Shown here one piece after another: positions 8,608-17,678 of a DNA stretch of 64,000 nucleotides (position 1 is the first letter of the stretch; each line of letters opens with the position of its first letter). The position numbers were made by a program, and so were the translations under genes. The notes beneath the pieces were generated by a model, which had not been told where the DNA came from, did not search any database, and saw only the letters and a program-made list of their open reading frames with translations. The stretch lies in contig NZ_QPCG01000001.1 of the NCBI RefSeq assembly GCF_003351025.1, positions 1,061,949 to 1,125,948 of the forward strand. Reading direction: 5' to 3'. This DNA is from Mucilaginibacter endophyticus. Its GTDB lineage: Bacteria; Bacteroidota; Bacteroidia; Sphingobacteriales; Sphingobacteriaceae.

Positions 8608-11061
8608 TTAAAACTCCCGGTCGTTTAATTCGCTGTTAGGTAATTTTAGCTTACTGGTAAAACGGTTGAGGTTAAAACTCAGGTTGATCAATAACACATT
8701 GGTTTCATAAATGTAATTAGTGGTGGTATAGAAGTCGGTACCCGAAGTGGTGATCCGTTGCCTGGCCGCGTTAAAAATGCCGATATTTTGCCAAAGTAAT
8801 GATGCTGCCAAACGGCCGTTCATGAAAGTTTTCTTTACCGAAGTATTGGGAATAAAATACCGGGAATCTTCGCCCTGCGCCGTAGGACGTTTGGACAGGT
8901 AGTTGAAATTAGCCTGCGCGCTCCAGGTTTTACTAAACTGGAAAGCTGTGTTCATATTCAATGTATAGGCCAAGCGCTGGTTGTTAACGGCAAAAGGCTG
9001 ATCAAGAATGCGGATATCGCCACTAATATGGTAATTATAGGCGTTGGCGCCTAAATATAAGCTCCACCATTTTTTGAGTTGCAGGTTAGTCCCCATTTCC
9101 ACACCTATTTGGTTGGCAACGCCTGCATTGGTGTAAACCCGGTTTAGTATGGTATCGGCATAAACACTGTTAAGGCGCTGTATCGGGTTTTTGATATGCT
9201 GATAATAACCGGTTAAAAAAAACGTACCCGATTTAAAGCTGTGTGTTAAACCCAGTTCTGCCTGATCAATAAATTCGGGTAGCAGGTCGGGGTCGCCTTC
9301 TTCCAGTGTTTCCGAATGCTCGCGCTCGGGGATAGGGTTCAGCTCCAGGTTGGTGGTGCGGTTAATGCGTCTGCTGTAATCGGCCTTAAGCTTCCAACCC
9401 TCGCTTAAATTATACTGTATCAATACCGACGGAAAGAGGTTTGATAAGTTGAGCCGGTGTATTGTTGGATCATAGGAAAGGGTAACCGACCGGCTGGCAT
9501 ATTCATACCGCAGGCCTCCGTTATATTCCCATTGGCCCGATTTACCTGTATACTGACTGTAAACAGAGTTGATGACATTTTTTGCATGCAGGCTGCCTTG
9601 AAATTTGGCAGCATCCGGCTGCGACGTGGGAGGTGTAACTAAATAATCAAACTGCCCGTCTTGTGTATCATATCTTAGCTGATAACCGCTTTCCAGCTTG
9701 CCTTTTCCTATGGGTAGGCTATAATCTAACCTGAAACGATAACCCGTAATAGGTCTTTTGTAAGGATTATATACATATTGAATAGTATCGGCTGTGTTGG
9801 GATAATGCAGGTTCCGGTTTTTGGTGTTGCCGTAAAGATCTGCGTGTTCATAAACCATACCCGCAGTCAGGGTTGATTTATCATGAAAAGTATGCGTATA
9901 ATCCAGGTTGGCCAGTGCAAAGCTACCCTCTTTTGTTTGGAGGTTGGAATTATAATAGGTTGTATTTTTAATAAGCGCATTATTGCTCAGGTTTGATGTA
10001 GTGTTGTGATAGAGGAGATCGGCAACACGATCCTGGTAGCGTTGGCCCAGGAACAGGCCTCCCGAGAAAACATTGGCCGCGTCTGCCGTGAAGTTGATGG
10101 ATGCACGACCTGCATAATTGTACTTTTTGAAACTGCGTTCTCCGGTTGAAGGGAAGCGGGTGATAGTGCCTGCAGCAAAGTTTTTAGTGTAAACATCACC
10201 TTCACGATACCCGGCATTGTCGTTGCGGTTATAGTTACCACCTACCGAAATATCCCATTTGCCTTTACGGTAATTCAGGGTAGCATCGGCACCAAAACGC
10301 ACCGGTTTACGCGTATTGCCGAAATAGCCGGTGCTGGGTAGGCCTCCCTGTACATTGGTTGCCAGTGTTATGCCATCTGTTGCGCCTTTTTTTGTGATGA
10401 TATTGAGAATGCCACCCCGCCCGTCGGGATCGTATTTAGCCGATGGCGAGGTAATTACTTCAATATTCGCTATCGAATTAGCGGGTATTTGCGAAAGCAC
10501 GGTTTGCGCATCGGTAATAACTGGTTTGCCATTTACAAGCACCATAAAGCTTTCTGAACCTCGCATGCTGATGTTCCCTTCGCCATTAACAGATACTGAT
10601 GGCAGGTTTTTGATCACATCAATAGCCGAGCCACCGCGGGCTGCTTCAAACTGACCGGCCCTGTAAACTTGCTTGTCGATTTTATTAACAGCATTTACCT
10701 GCTGGCCTTTTACATTAACTTCGTTCAGCAGTTTACTGGCCGGTTGCAAAAGTACGTCGCCGAGATTGAGTTGCTGGCCTTTAGTTAAGCGGATGTCTGT
10801 TTTGATGATATCGCGATAGCCGATGAAGGCAATTTTTAAGCGATAAGTCCCGGCTGCTATTTTCCCGAACCAGAAAGTGCCGTTGGCTTTGGTAACTGTA
10901 CCTGTCACCAGGGCCGAATCGCCGGAGCGGATCATGGCAACGCTCGCATATGCTATAGGCAGATGGTTCTGGTTATCTAAAGCTCTGCCTTTTAGCTGGG
11001 CGGTTTGTGCAAAAAGAAGTACCGGGCTGCAAAGCAGAAAAAAAGCAAACAGTTTTTTCAT
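8608..11061 (-). CDS. outer-membrane beta-barrel receptor (TonB-receptor-like, OMP_b-brl_3 type)
   Basis: 817 aa. A signal peptide ends near residue 18 (LLFAQ). A carboxypeptidase-regulatory-like domain lies at about 20-105, a plug-like domain at about 125-230 (KNLPSVSVNGEGNISMRG, then a LNIITKKG-type end), and a long barrel follows with alternating aromatic strands. The size and the lack of an STN domain separate it from the SusC protein of this window. Such proteins are common Bacteroidota outer-membrane proteins of unclear cargo; no metal or siderophore partner is linked. It lies 72 bp downstream of an AraC-type regulator gene on the same strand, which may control it. Confidence 0.88.
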   Translation of the reverse strand: MKKLFAFFLLCSPVLLFAQTAQLKGRALDNQNHLPIAYASVAMIRSGDSALVTGTVTKANGTFWFGKIAAGTYRLKIAFIGYRDIIKTDIRLTKGQQLNLGDVLLQPASKLLNEVNVKGQQVNAVNKIDKQVYRAGQFEAARGGSAIDVIKNLPSVSVNGEGNISMRGSESFMVLVNGKPVITDAQTVLSQIPANSIANIEVITSPSAKYDPDGRGGILNIITKKGATDGITLATNVQGGLPSTGYFGNTRKPVRFGADATLNYRKGKWDISVGGNYNRNDNAGYREGDVYTKNFAAGTITRFPSTGERSFKKYNYAGRASINFTADAANVFSGGLFLGQRYQDRVADLLYHNTTSNLSNNALIKNTTYYNSNLQTKEGSFALANLDYTHTFHDKSTLTAGMVYEHADLYGNTKNRNLHYPNTADTIQYVYNPYKRPITGYRFRLDYSLPIGKGKLESGYQLRYDTQDGQFDYLVTPPTSQPDAAKFQGSLHAKNVINSVYSQYTGKSGQWEYNGGLRYEYASRSVTLSYDPTIHRLNLSNLFPSVLIQYNLSEGWKLKADYSRRINRTTNLELNPIPEREHSETLEEGDPDLLPEFIDQAELGLTHSFKSGTFFLTGYYQHIKNPIQRLNSVYADTILNRVYTNAGVANQIGVEMGTNLQLKKWWSLYLGANAYNYHISGDIRILDQPFAVNNQRLAYTLNMNTAFQFSKTWSAQANFNYLSKRPTAQGEDSRYFIPNTSVKKTFMNGRLAASLLWQNIGIFNAARQRITTSGTDFYTTTNYIYETNVLLINLSFNLNRFTSKLKLPNSELNDREF

Positions 11062-11133
11062 GGCTGATTCTTGCCCAAAAATACCCTGACGTTTGCAGGG
11101 TACGCGGTAGTATTGCAGCCTTGTACGGTATAT

Positions 11134-11937
11134 TTAGTGCCTGGACTGTGATAATTCGCGGTATGCCCCCGGGGTAAGGTTAGTATTGGTTTTAAAAAAC
11201 TTAACAAAGTGGGAGGTATCGGTGAAATGCAATACATGCGCAATCTCTTTGATCGGGTGATCTGTGGCCGATAATAAGGTTTTAGCCTCCAGCAGCAGGC
11301 GCTCAGTCAGCATCATCGACGGGGTTTTGCCGTTAGCTTCGCGGCAAACCTGGATAAGCTGGTGTGTGGATACATTCAGTTCGTCTGCATAATCCTTCAC
11401 ATTTTTTGCCCCAGCATCAGTATTATGTAACAGGCTCTTGAACTGGTAATATAAGGCGTTTGCGGGCGGCTTTGGGCCCTTGCCAGAAAGTGCGTCGGTT
11501 TTTTCCAGGAGCAGGCGCATATAAGCCATTAGTACCGGGATCTCTGTTTGGGTTTGCGTGTATTCTTCATGAAATAAGGCCAGTAACTGCATATAAGCGC
11601 GGCTATCCTGCACATCTATCAGAATATTTAGCTGGTAAACCAGTGCAAGTAGTTGGGCGTCAAGTAATTCTTCCTTAAATAGCACCACATAACCTTTGGG
11701 TATGCGAGTGAAATTCCAGCAATGCGTTTGCCCTGGTTTCAGGAAAAATATCATGGGCGGGTTTACCTCGTATGTAATATCATCTATCACATGCTCGCCG
11801 GCGCCGTCGCTCAAAACAATCAGCTCAAAATACCCGGCGTGTTTGTGCGGTACAGTGGGTTTAATCACCTCCTTAAAAGGACTGATCTTTAAAACCTGCT
11901 CCTGGCTAATCTTTGATTTAAACGGTAATATGCTCAT
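11134..11937 (-). CDS. AraC-family transcriptional regulator
   Basis: 267 aa. The N-terminal part (to about 140) is a cupin-like sensing domain (GEHVIDDITYEVNPPMIFFL, then PGQTHCW). The C-terminal part carries the two helix-turn-helix motifs of the family (ADELNVSTHQLIQVCREANG, then KEIAHVLHFTDTSHFVKFFK and TNLTPGAYR). It probably controls the receptor gene immediately downstream or the divergent sensor-kinase operon. A TATTTTTG box (minus strand, 11952-11945) lies only 7 nt before the ATG, too close for a normal leader, so it may be chance. Confidence 0.93.
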   Translation of the reverse strand: MSILPFKSKISQEQVLKISPFKEVIKPTVPHKHAGYFELIVLSDGAGEHVIDDITYEVNPPMIFFLKPGQTHCWNFTRIPKGYVVLFKEELLDAQLLALVYQLNILIDVQDSRAYMQLLALFHEEYTQTQTEIPVLMAYMRLLLEKTDALSGKGPKPPANALYYQFKSLLHNTDAGAKNVKDYADELNVSTHQLIQVCREANGKTPSMMLTERLLLEAKTLLSATDHPIKEIAHVLHFTDTSHFVKFFKTNTNLTPGAYRELSQSRH

Positions 11938-12225
11938 GTCTGCTCAAAAATAAGCAACGTAATAAGATCTTCACTGCTTGCGCAGGGTAACTTTTTCGTG
12001 TTTGATAGTACTATTATATCCACTGCATGAAATATCTGCCTGAACCATATCAATTAATATTACGTTTAGACAGATTATATATAATTATAATAGGGAAGGA
12101 GCTTACTTATTTGCATGGCATTTCTTTCTATATTTATCAGTTGATATAATTAACGGGGTTATATATTTTGTATAGTTGTATCTTGTTTAAAGAGTACCGA
12201 TAATAAATCGATACAAATAATAAAA
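11938..12225. other. divergent intergenic region between the AraC regulator and the sensor kinase
   Basis: 288 bp, very A/T-rich, with promoter-like A/T runs near 12077-12092 and 12160-12180. No gene is seen. A near-perfect inverted repeat (GTACCGAT / ATCGATAC, about 12194-12214) lies just before the kinase start. No exact TAnnTTTG box on the plus strand. Confidence 0.4.
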
Positions 12226-15087
12226 ATGCCGCTAAAAAGCTCTTTTTTTAAATTCTTAGTAATAACACTGTTTTTATTCCCATGGCGGGTATATGCCTAT
12301 ACGCCCTACCAGGTAGTTTACCTTAAAAACTACAACGCTACGGAAGGCTTGCTCAGTTCAAGGGTTAATTATATCATGCAGGACAGCCGGGGCTTTATCT
12401 GGATAGCCACAGATAAAGGCGTAAGCAGGTTTGATGGGCAGCATTTTAAAAATTTCACATCGGCCGATGGCCTGGAAAGCAACGAATGCTTCCGGATAGC
12501 CGAAGATAATTACCACCGGATTTTTTTTTACTGCAGTAATTATAAGGTTTGTTATTATGAAAACGGACTTATACATAAGCTTAATTCATCTCAAAAGGTA
12601 ATTGTATTACCTTTTGCCAATTTCTTTTTTAACCGCTATAACGAGCTTTGTGTAAATTATAGGCTAAGTACAAAAGTATATCACTTTGACGAGCTAAAAT
12701 CAAAACGGCATACCCTGCGGCACTTGAGCGGGTATATTTATGGTTCGGACGGAGAGGAGATTATCCTATCTGAAAATGACCTTGATATGCTCGAAAAAGA
12801 GCTGTCGGAAGGCCAGCTAAACTATGAAACAGCTAATAACAATACCAGGCCTTACAGATTAGCTATTGAACAAAATCACCTGTTATTGATAACTAAAGAC
12901 TGGGTGCATGTTTATCAGTATGAAAGAAGCGGGATCATTCCTCTGGAGAAATTCGCCTTTACCGGTAACGTGACCTCAGTTTACCTCACCGGGAAACATA
13001 CTTTTGCCGTTACCACTGTAAAACAAGGCACATATATTATAGACTATATTACCGGCGAACGAAGAAACTATCTTAATAATCATATCACCACCTCAACCCT
13101 TATCGACAGGGAAAATAATTTATGGTTCGGCAGTTATGATAAAGGCTTTTTTTTAAGTACCAATCCCGAAGTAAAGGTTATTGATCAGGAAAGCGGTTTG
13201 GCAAATGAAGACGCTTTAAAATTGGGAATTGCGGGAGGCTATCTTTTTGCCGGGCACGTTTTAAGCACGCTGAGTTATATAAAACTTGATGCCAATCCAA
13301 GGCCACCCATAGGCACTATATCCTTAAATCAAAACCGCTCTGATTTTAACAGGATCACCAATTTACTTACAATTCCGGGTAACAGGCTTATCATAGGTAC
13401 GGATAATGGCTTATTCGGATTAGATGTTTCCAATAAAAATCCGTCATCATGGCGTCCCAAAAATTATTTTTCGGGTCCCATAAAAGGAATTGCTCAGCGG
13501 CCTGATACAGTGTGTTTTATTTCACAAAATTCTGTTGTTGTATTGTCAAAGCAATTCAAACGCATAAAAGGCTACAGATTTAGGCCTGTACGCATGACAT
13601 CCCTTGCCTGGTTTAACAACAAGCTGCTGATAGGTTCGCTTTATGGGTTGTACCGTTTACTACCAGCTACTAATGATATTACTTATGTACGGCTATTGGC
13701 TGATAAAGGGATAAATGTTGTCAAATGCCTGGCCTCAAATGATGAGGTATATGCAGTCGGTACCGAAGCCCAGGGCTTATTTTTATTAACCGGAGAAAGA
13801 ACGCTGCAATTTAATTCGCCTCTTATCTCTTCTGGCGATATTCGTAAATTGGTATGGACAGACGCTAACACCCTATGGGCTTGTACGGCAAATGGTGTAA
13901 GTGTTATTAGCTTCAGTAATAATTATCATAACTACAAGATAAGTCTAATCAATACCAGTAATGGGCTTCCGTCAGATAATGTGGCTGATGTAGTAAAATA
14001 CGGTCTTAATTATTATATAGCGACAGACAGGGGCATAGCGGTTACTCAAAACCTGGGGAACAGGCACCTGCCCAGACCAATATTGATTAATGATGGAGTG
14101 CCCGGAGCTCAAAATAGGTTTACTTATGGCCAGCCGGTTGTGTTTAATTGCGTTGCCCTGTCCTACAAAAGCATGGGTAAAATACAATACCGGTTTAGGC
14201 TAAAGGGTGTTGATAAAAACTGGAGTGTAGCACCCACCGGCGAAAAAAGGTTTGACTTGTTGCCTCCGGGGAACTATGAGCTGGAAGCAGTGGCGGCCGA
14301 CCGTTTTAACCAGTTAAGCCCGTCGCTTATTTTTCAGTTTACTGTGATGCCTTTATGGTACCAGCAATTATGGTTGCAGGCCCTGGCCATCATAAGCGCG
14401 ATAGTTATAGTGTTTTTGCTGGTACGCAAATACTACCTGTCCATCATCGGCTTGCAAAAAAAGGACTATGAAAACGAGCTTGCCCTGCAACGCGAACGTC
14501 AGCGGATTAGTAGCGAAGTACATGACGATTTGGGGGCTAGTATATCTGGTATTAAGCTACGAACCGAACTGTTGAGCCGGAAGGTGGCCGATCAGCCCAA
14601 TTTTCAGGAAATAGATGGTATTCATGAAGCTATTACTGATATATCTACCCAGATGAGGCTCATTATCTGGAGCCTTGACCCGGAAAACGATGAGGTAAGT
14701 AACCTGGCCAACTTTATTCATAAACAAGCCGTTAAGATATTTGAATTCAGCGATATAAACCTTCATGAAAATACCTCGGTTGGTGAAACTGTGACTATAA
14801 TCAGTGGCGAAAAGAGGCGGCAGATATACCTGCTTGTGAAAGAAGTTTTAAATAATATTGTTAAACATTCCAACGCGCGAAACGCCTATCTGACAATCAA
14901 CCTGTACAAGGAGCGGCTGCATATTAGCATCCGTGATGATGGCCGCGGCTTTGACCCGGATATTCGTAAGCATGAAACCATGGGTATTCGTAATATTCAC
15001 GCGCGTGCAAAAAGGTTAAATGCCGAGTTGAAGATTGATACAGCTCCCGGAAAAGGCACCTCCATAAGCATTAAGCTGAGCCTTTAA
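12226..15087 (+). CDS. two-component sensor histidine kinase with periplasmic beta-propeller
   Basis: 953 aa. After a signal sequence (residues 1-25) come two-component-regulator propeller repeats forming a large periplasmic sensor (about 30-610; first repeats YIMQDSRGFIWIATDKGVSR and FDG). A Y_Y_Y domain (about 640-705) precedes one membrane helix (about 717-735, LQALAIISAIVIVFLLV). A HisKA_3 dimerisation domain has the phospho-acceptor His766 in SSEVHDDLGAS, and an HATPase domain has an N-box (EVLNNIVKHSNARNA) and G-boxes (DDGRGFD; GKGTSISI). It belongs to the NarX/LuxR-linked kinase class and lacks the C-terminal receiver and AraC domains of HTCS hybrids. The partner response regulator follows 69 bp downstream. 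The ligand is unknown. Confidence 0.93.
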   Translation: MPLKSSFFKFLVITLFLFPWRVYAYTPYQVVYLKNYNATEGLLSSRVNYIMQDSRGFIWIATDKGVSRFDGQHFKNFTSADGLESNECFRIAEDNYHRIFFYCSNYKVCYYENGLIHKLNSSQKVIVLPFANFFFNRYNELCVNYRLSTKVYHFDELKSKRHTLRHLSGYIYGSDGEEIILSENDLDMLEKELSEGQLNYETANNNTRPYRLAIEQNHLLLITKDWVHVYQYERSGIIPLEKFAFTGNVTSVYLTGKHTFAVTTVKQGTYIIDYITGERRNYLNNHITTSTLIDRENNLWFGSYDKGFFLSTNPEVKVIDQESGLANEDALKLGIAGGYLFAGHVLSTLSYIKLDANPRPPIGTISLNQNRSDFNRITNLLTIPGNRLIIGTDNGLFGLDVSNKNPSSWRPKNYFSGPIKGIAQRPDTVCFISQNSVVVLSKQFKRIKGYRFRPVRMTSLAWFNNKLLIGSLYGLYRLLPATNDITYVRLLADKGINVVKCLASNDEVYAVGTEAQGLFLLTGERTLQFNSPLISSGDIRKLVWTDANTLWACTANGVSVISFSNNYHNYKISLINTSNGLPSDNVADVVKYGLNYYIATDRGIAVTQNLGNRHLPRPILINDGVPGAQNRFTYGQPVVFNCVALSYKSMGKIQYRFRLKGVDKNWSVAPTGEKRFDLLPPGNYELEAVAADRFNQLSPSLIFQFTVMPLWYQQLWLQALAIISAIVIVFLLVRKYYLSIIGLQKKDYENELALQRERQRISSEVHDDLGASISGIKLRTELLSRKVADQPNFQEIDGIHEAITDISTQMRLIIWSLDPENDEVSNLANFIHKQAVKIFEFSDINLHENTSVGETVTIISGEKRRQIYLLVKEVLNNIVKHSNARNAYLTINLYKERLHISIRDDGRGFDPDIRKHETMGIRNIHARAKRLNAELKIDTAPGKGTSISIKLSL

Positions 15088-15156
15088 CTACCCCATAATA
15101 GGTATAACGAAAGCCGGGACAAATTAAGATATTAGCGTTTTATATTTACCGAAGGC

Positions 15157-15786
15157 ATGCTCCAGATCATTTTAATAGAGGATAATTTACATTACCGGCG
15201 CGGACTGGAACAGATTATTCATGACATGAGCGGAGTGAGTTTGATGGGATCATATACCAATGCCGAATCCGTATTAAAAAAGATAGATCAGCTTAAACCG
15301 GATATTTTCATAGTTGATATCAATCTTGAAGGTATGTCGGGGATTGAATTTATACGGCGGGCTAAACCTTTTCTGCCGGGCACCGAATTTTTAGTATGCA
15401 CTATAAACGACGATAATACCAATATTTTTGAATCGTTAAAGAGCGGCGCGACCGGTTATATGCTCAAGGAATCATCGGCAGATGAGATCAGGAGCGCGAT
15501 AACGGAAATAGCGGCGGGTGGCTCACCCATGAGTGCCTATATCTCGCGCAGGGTAATAGCATCATTTAATACAGCGTCGGCAAAACCTGCTGTCGTTTCT
15601 GCGGAGAACCTCACAGAACGTGAGGTTGAAGTACTTAACCACCTGGCGCGCGGCCTGCAGTACAAAGAAATTGCAGATCGTCTTGAAATTTCTACAGGCA
15701 CAGTTAAAAAGCATATCCGCAATACCTATGTTAAGCTGCAGGTACAAAACAAAGTGGAAGCCATTAATAAATTCAGGGCTATCTGA
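15157..15786 (+). CDS. NarL/LuxR-family response regulator
   Basis: 209 aa. An N-terminal receiver domain has the acidic pair IEDN and the phospho-acceptor Asp54 (IFIVDINLEGMSG), with the conserved Lys in YMLKESS. A C-terminal LuxR-type helix-turn-helix (about 145-205) contains LTEREVEVLNHLARG, then YKEIADRLEISTGTVKKHI. It is almost certainly the cytoplasmic partner of the kinase encoded directly upstream. Its targets are not visible; candidates are its own operon, the convergent exopolysaccharide operon or the AraC/receptor genes. Confidence 0.95.
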   Translation: MLQIILIEDNLHYRRGLEQIIHDMSGVSLMGSYTNAESVLKKIDQLKPDIFIVDINLEGMSGIEFIRRAKPFLPGTEFLVCTINDDNTNIFESLKSGATGYMLKESSADEIRSAITEIAAGGSPMSAYISRRVIASFNTASAKPAVVSAENLTEREVEVLNHLARGLQYKEIADRLEISTGTVKKHIRNTYVKLQVQNKVEAINKFRAI

Positions 15787-15938
15787 TATACCACTTTTTC
15801 AGTATTGCACAAAACGATGGTTAAAACTAATTTAGCATCATAAAGAAACTGAGGGGTGGAATTTAAATTTGCTACCTTTTAGTGATTTAAAACCTAAACC
15901 TTATCATAAATCTAAATTCGTGGCCGTTAGGTTGCGGG

Positions 15939-15961
15939 TTTCTTTGCTACAAGCAAAGAAA
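15939..15961. repeat. palindromic element of possible dispersed-repeat type
   Basis: A perfect 10-bp inverted repeat with a 3-nt loop is embedded in GCGGGTTTCTTTGCTACAAG and followed by AAAAGTAGC. It resembles CTTTGCTAC-type palindromes that I recall as recurring between genes in Sphingobacteriaceae genomes. Only one copy is seen in this window. Confidence 0.35.
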
Positions 15962-15968
15962 AGTAGCT

Positions 15969-16008
15969 AATTTCAGTTTGCATCATATTGCGATCTGAAA
16001 TTTTTTTT
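15969..16008 (+). terminator. probable rho-independent terminator for the two-component operon
   Basis: An 8-bp stem (AATTTCAG / CTGAAATT) encloses an 18-nt loop and is followed by a run of T to 16008. It lies about 180 bp after the response regulator stop. The loop is larger than usual. Confidence 0.5.
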
Positions 16009-16037
16009 ATAAACTTTTTCCAACTGAAAAGTTTATA
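16008..16037. repeat. perfect 11-bp inverted repeat
   Basis: TATAAACTTTT pairs with AAAAGTTTATA across an 8-nt loop. It lacks a T-run on either strand. It could protect the 3' end of a transcript or act as a weak bidirectional terminator. Confidence 0.45.
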
Positions 16038-16217
16038 GTTTAATCCGCTCATAACATCAAAAAAATAATCGATAATTTTCACGGTAGAGAACCTTAACTT
16101 TCCGTTTTTAGGCTATCCGTGCCTGCAAGCTTATATGCGTTTAAATTTAAAGTCGAATTAATTGTAGAGGGAGAGAGAAGAAACCGAAAGGAGGGTTATT
16201 TTGAAAGATAAGAGGAT

Positions 16218-17633
16218 TTATGCATCCTGAACTTTTCCCTGGTCGTGTTTGGTAATCCAAAAATAGAGGCTGATCATGATGATAATGTATATGATGATAT
16301 TGAAGATGGTGTGATGATCAACAATGCGGTTGGCCTTTTTGCTCCAGAATAAAGCCAAAAGTACAAAGCGCATGATATTTAAAGTCTGGATAACCAGGAT
16401 TCCGGATACCAGGAAAATCATCTTCTGCTTTAGTTGTTTAGGGTAAGAAATGACAAAGGCAGCAAAAAAACTCATTAATCCTAATCCCAGGCAGGAGTAA
16501 ACAACCTCGATAGAGCCTTTACCAGCCACTAATAGCTGAGTCCCGTTATGTATAGCTGTGAAGCCCAGCCAGTTTAAAATTTGCGTACTACAGCTTAATA
16601 AAAACCAGCGTAAGCTCTGGATATAATTAAGGTTATTGGCCAGGAAAGGATAATAATGATTTCCCGGGCTGGTAACGCCATAAAACAGGATATTGAAATA
16701 ATAAACTATCAGAAATAAAAGCAAGAAACTAAACGCAAATTTGAGAGGGGAAACCTCCGTATATTTTTTATCTTCTTTCATCTGCGGGCCTTTAATAAGT
16801 TCATCAATTTTTACATCAACAATTAACCTGAACCAAAAGCCCTGTAAAAAGTGGAATATTACGCCGGTTCGCCCATCTAAAATACCCAGCTGAAAAATCA
16901 TCCGGTAAGTAAAGTAGAGCAGCGGCCTTACATAACGCGGTAATTGCCACCATAAGTTTTTTAGCCAGGCGGTACGTTCGTCGGGCGAGCCAAACAAAGT
17001 TGGCCTGAGTGTTTGTGTTCTTAATTTTTGTATCCGTTCTACCTCTTCATTCGCCAGTAAATCGCTGTAACGGTTATGTTTGGTTATCCAAAAACTGATT
17101 TGATTTTCTTTAAGGTTTTCCTCTAAAATATGTCCATCTTTCCAAACCCCGGTTTTTCCCGGTACAATGAAACGGTGGTCCATATTTTCATTAAGATCTG
17201 AATATCCTTTGCCATACCGGATCATCTTTAACAAATAAAAAGGATAATACCCACCGTGTTTTATCCATTGCCCCTTAAAGTAATTTTTACGGTTAAAGTA
17301 AATGCCATCAATATCCCGATGGTCTTCATCTTTGAAATTGCCAAGTTTCTGTTGAAGCTCTGGTGTTACTTCCTGGTCGGCATCCAGGCAAATGACCCAT
17401 GGCGTTTTGATATCGAAATTTTTAAGTGCGAAATCCCATTGTTTAGGATGATTTTCGAATGGATGCTGTAAAATAACTGCCCCTGCGTTTTGCGCTATAG
17501 TGATGGTATTATCTTCACTGCCGGAATCTAAGATGAAAACGGGCGCGTTTAAATCCCTGATGGATGCCAGTAAACGGGGCAGATGCTGCTTCTCGTTATA
17601 GGTTAAAATGATGAAGGAATATGCTGGTGTCAA
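16218..17633 (-). CDS. GT2 glycosyltransferase fused to an exosortase (XrtY-like)
   Basis: 471 aa in one uninterrupted frame. Residues 1-270 are a family-2 glycosyltransferase of the WaaE-like type (FIILTYNEKQHL; VFILDSGSEDNT; nucleotide-sugar/metal motif LDADQE at 83-88). From about 297 the protein is hydrophobic with about six membrane helices and carries the exosortase triad: Cys381 in VVYSCLGLG, Arg422 in LNIMRFVLLA, and His440/His441 in VDHHTIFN. Exosortases are membrane transpeptidases thought to cut C-terminal sorting signals and couple proteins to exopolysaccharide. The start is TTG, forced by an in-frame stop two codons upstream. The gene is last in the operon, 45 bp after the Wzy-like gene. 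From memory the neighbourhood matches the exosortase Y type of Bacteroidota; a model search would settle the subtype. Confidence 0.85.
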   Translation of the reverse strand: MTPAYSFIILTYNEKQHLPRLLASIRDLNAPVFILDSGSEDNTITIAQNAGAVILQHPFENHPKQWDFALKNFDIKTPWVICLDADQEVTPELQQKLGNFKDEDHRDIDGIYFNRKNYFKGQWIKHGGYYPFYLLKMIRYGKGYSDLNENMDHRFIVPGKTGVWKDGHILEENLKENQISFWITKHNRYSDLLANEEVERIQKLRTQTLRPTLFGSPDERTAWLKNLWWQLPRYVRPLLYFTYRMIFQLGILDGRTGVIFHFLQGFWFRLIVDVKIDELIKGPQMKEDKKYTEVSPLKFAFSFLLLFLIVYYFNILFYGVTSPGNHYYPFLANNLNYIQSLRWFLLSCSTQILNWLGFTAIHNGTQLLVAGKGSIEVVYSCLGLGLMSFFAAFVISYPKQLKQKMIFLVSGILVIQTLNIMRFVLLALFWSKKANRIVDHHTIFNIIIYIIIMISLYFWITKHDQGKVQDA

Positions 17634-17678
17634 TAATTACGCTATCTATTATACAAACTTACGTTTTCTTCAAAGGCT

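Larger units (their letters stand above)
15787..16217. other. 431-bp convergent intergenic region with three hairpins
   Basis: This region lies between the response regulator gene and the 3' end of the exopolysaccharide operon. I find no coding frame. It holds a perfect 10-bp hairpin at 15939-15961 (TTTCTTTGCT / AGCAAAGAAA), a terminator-like element at 15969-16008 and a perfect 11-bp hairpin at 16008-16037 (TATAAACTTTT / AAAAGTTTATA). The part nearest the operon end (16040-16217) shows no clear hairpin, so no terminator for the operon can be named. Confidence 0.5.

Noticed and set aside
11945..11952. TATTTTTG promoter box (minus strand) before the AraC gene
   Set aside because: Only 7 nt from the start codon, so the transcript would begin at or inside the gene; in such A/T-rich DNA a chance match is likely.
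16218..17633. Two separate genes (GT2 and exosortase) joined by a frameshift error
   Set aside because: The frame is continuous, with a plausible linker and no stop codon; kept as a true fusion but flagged for checking.
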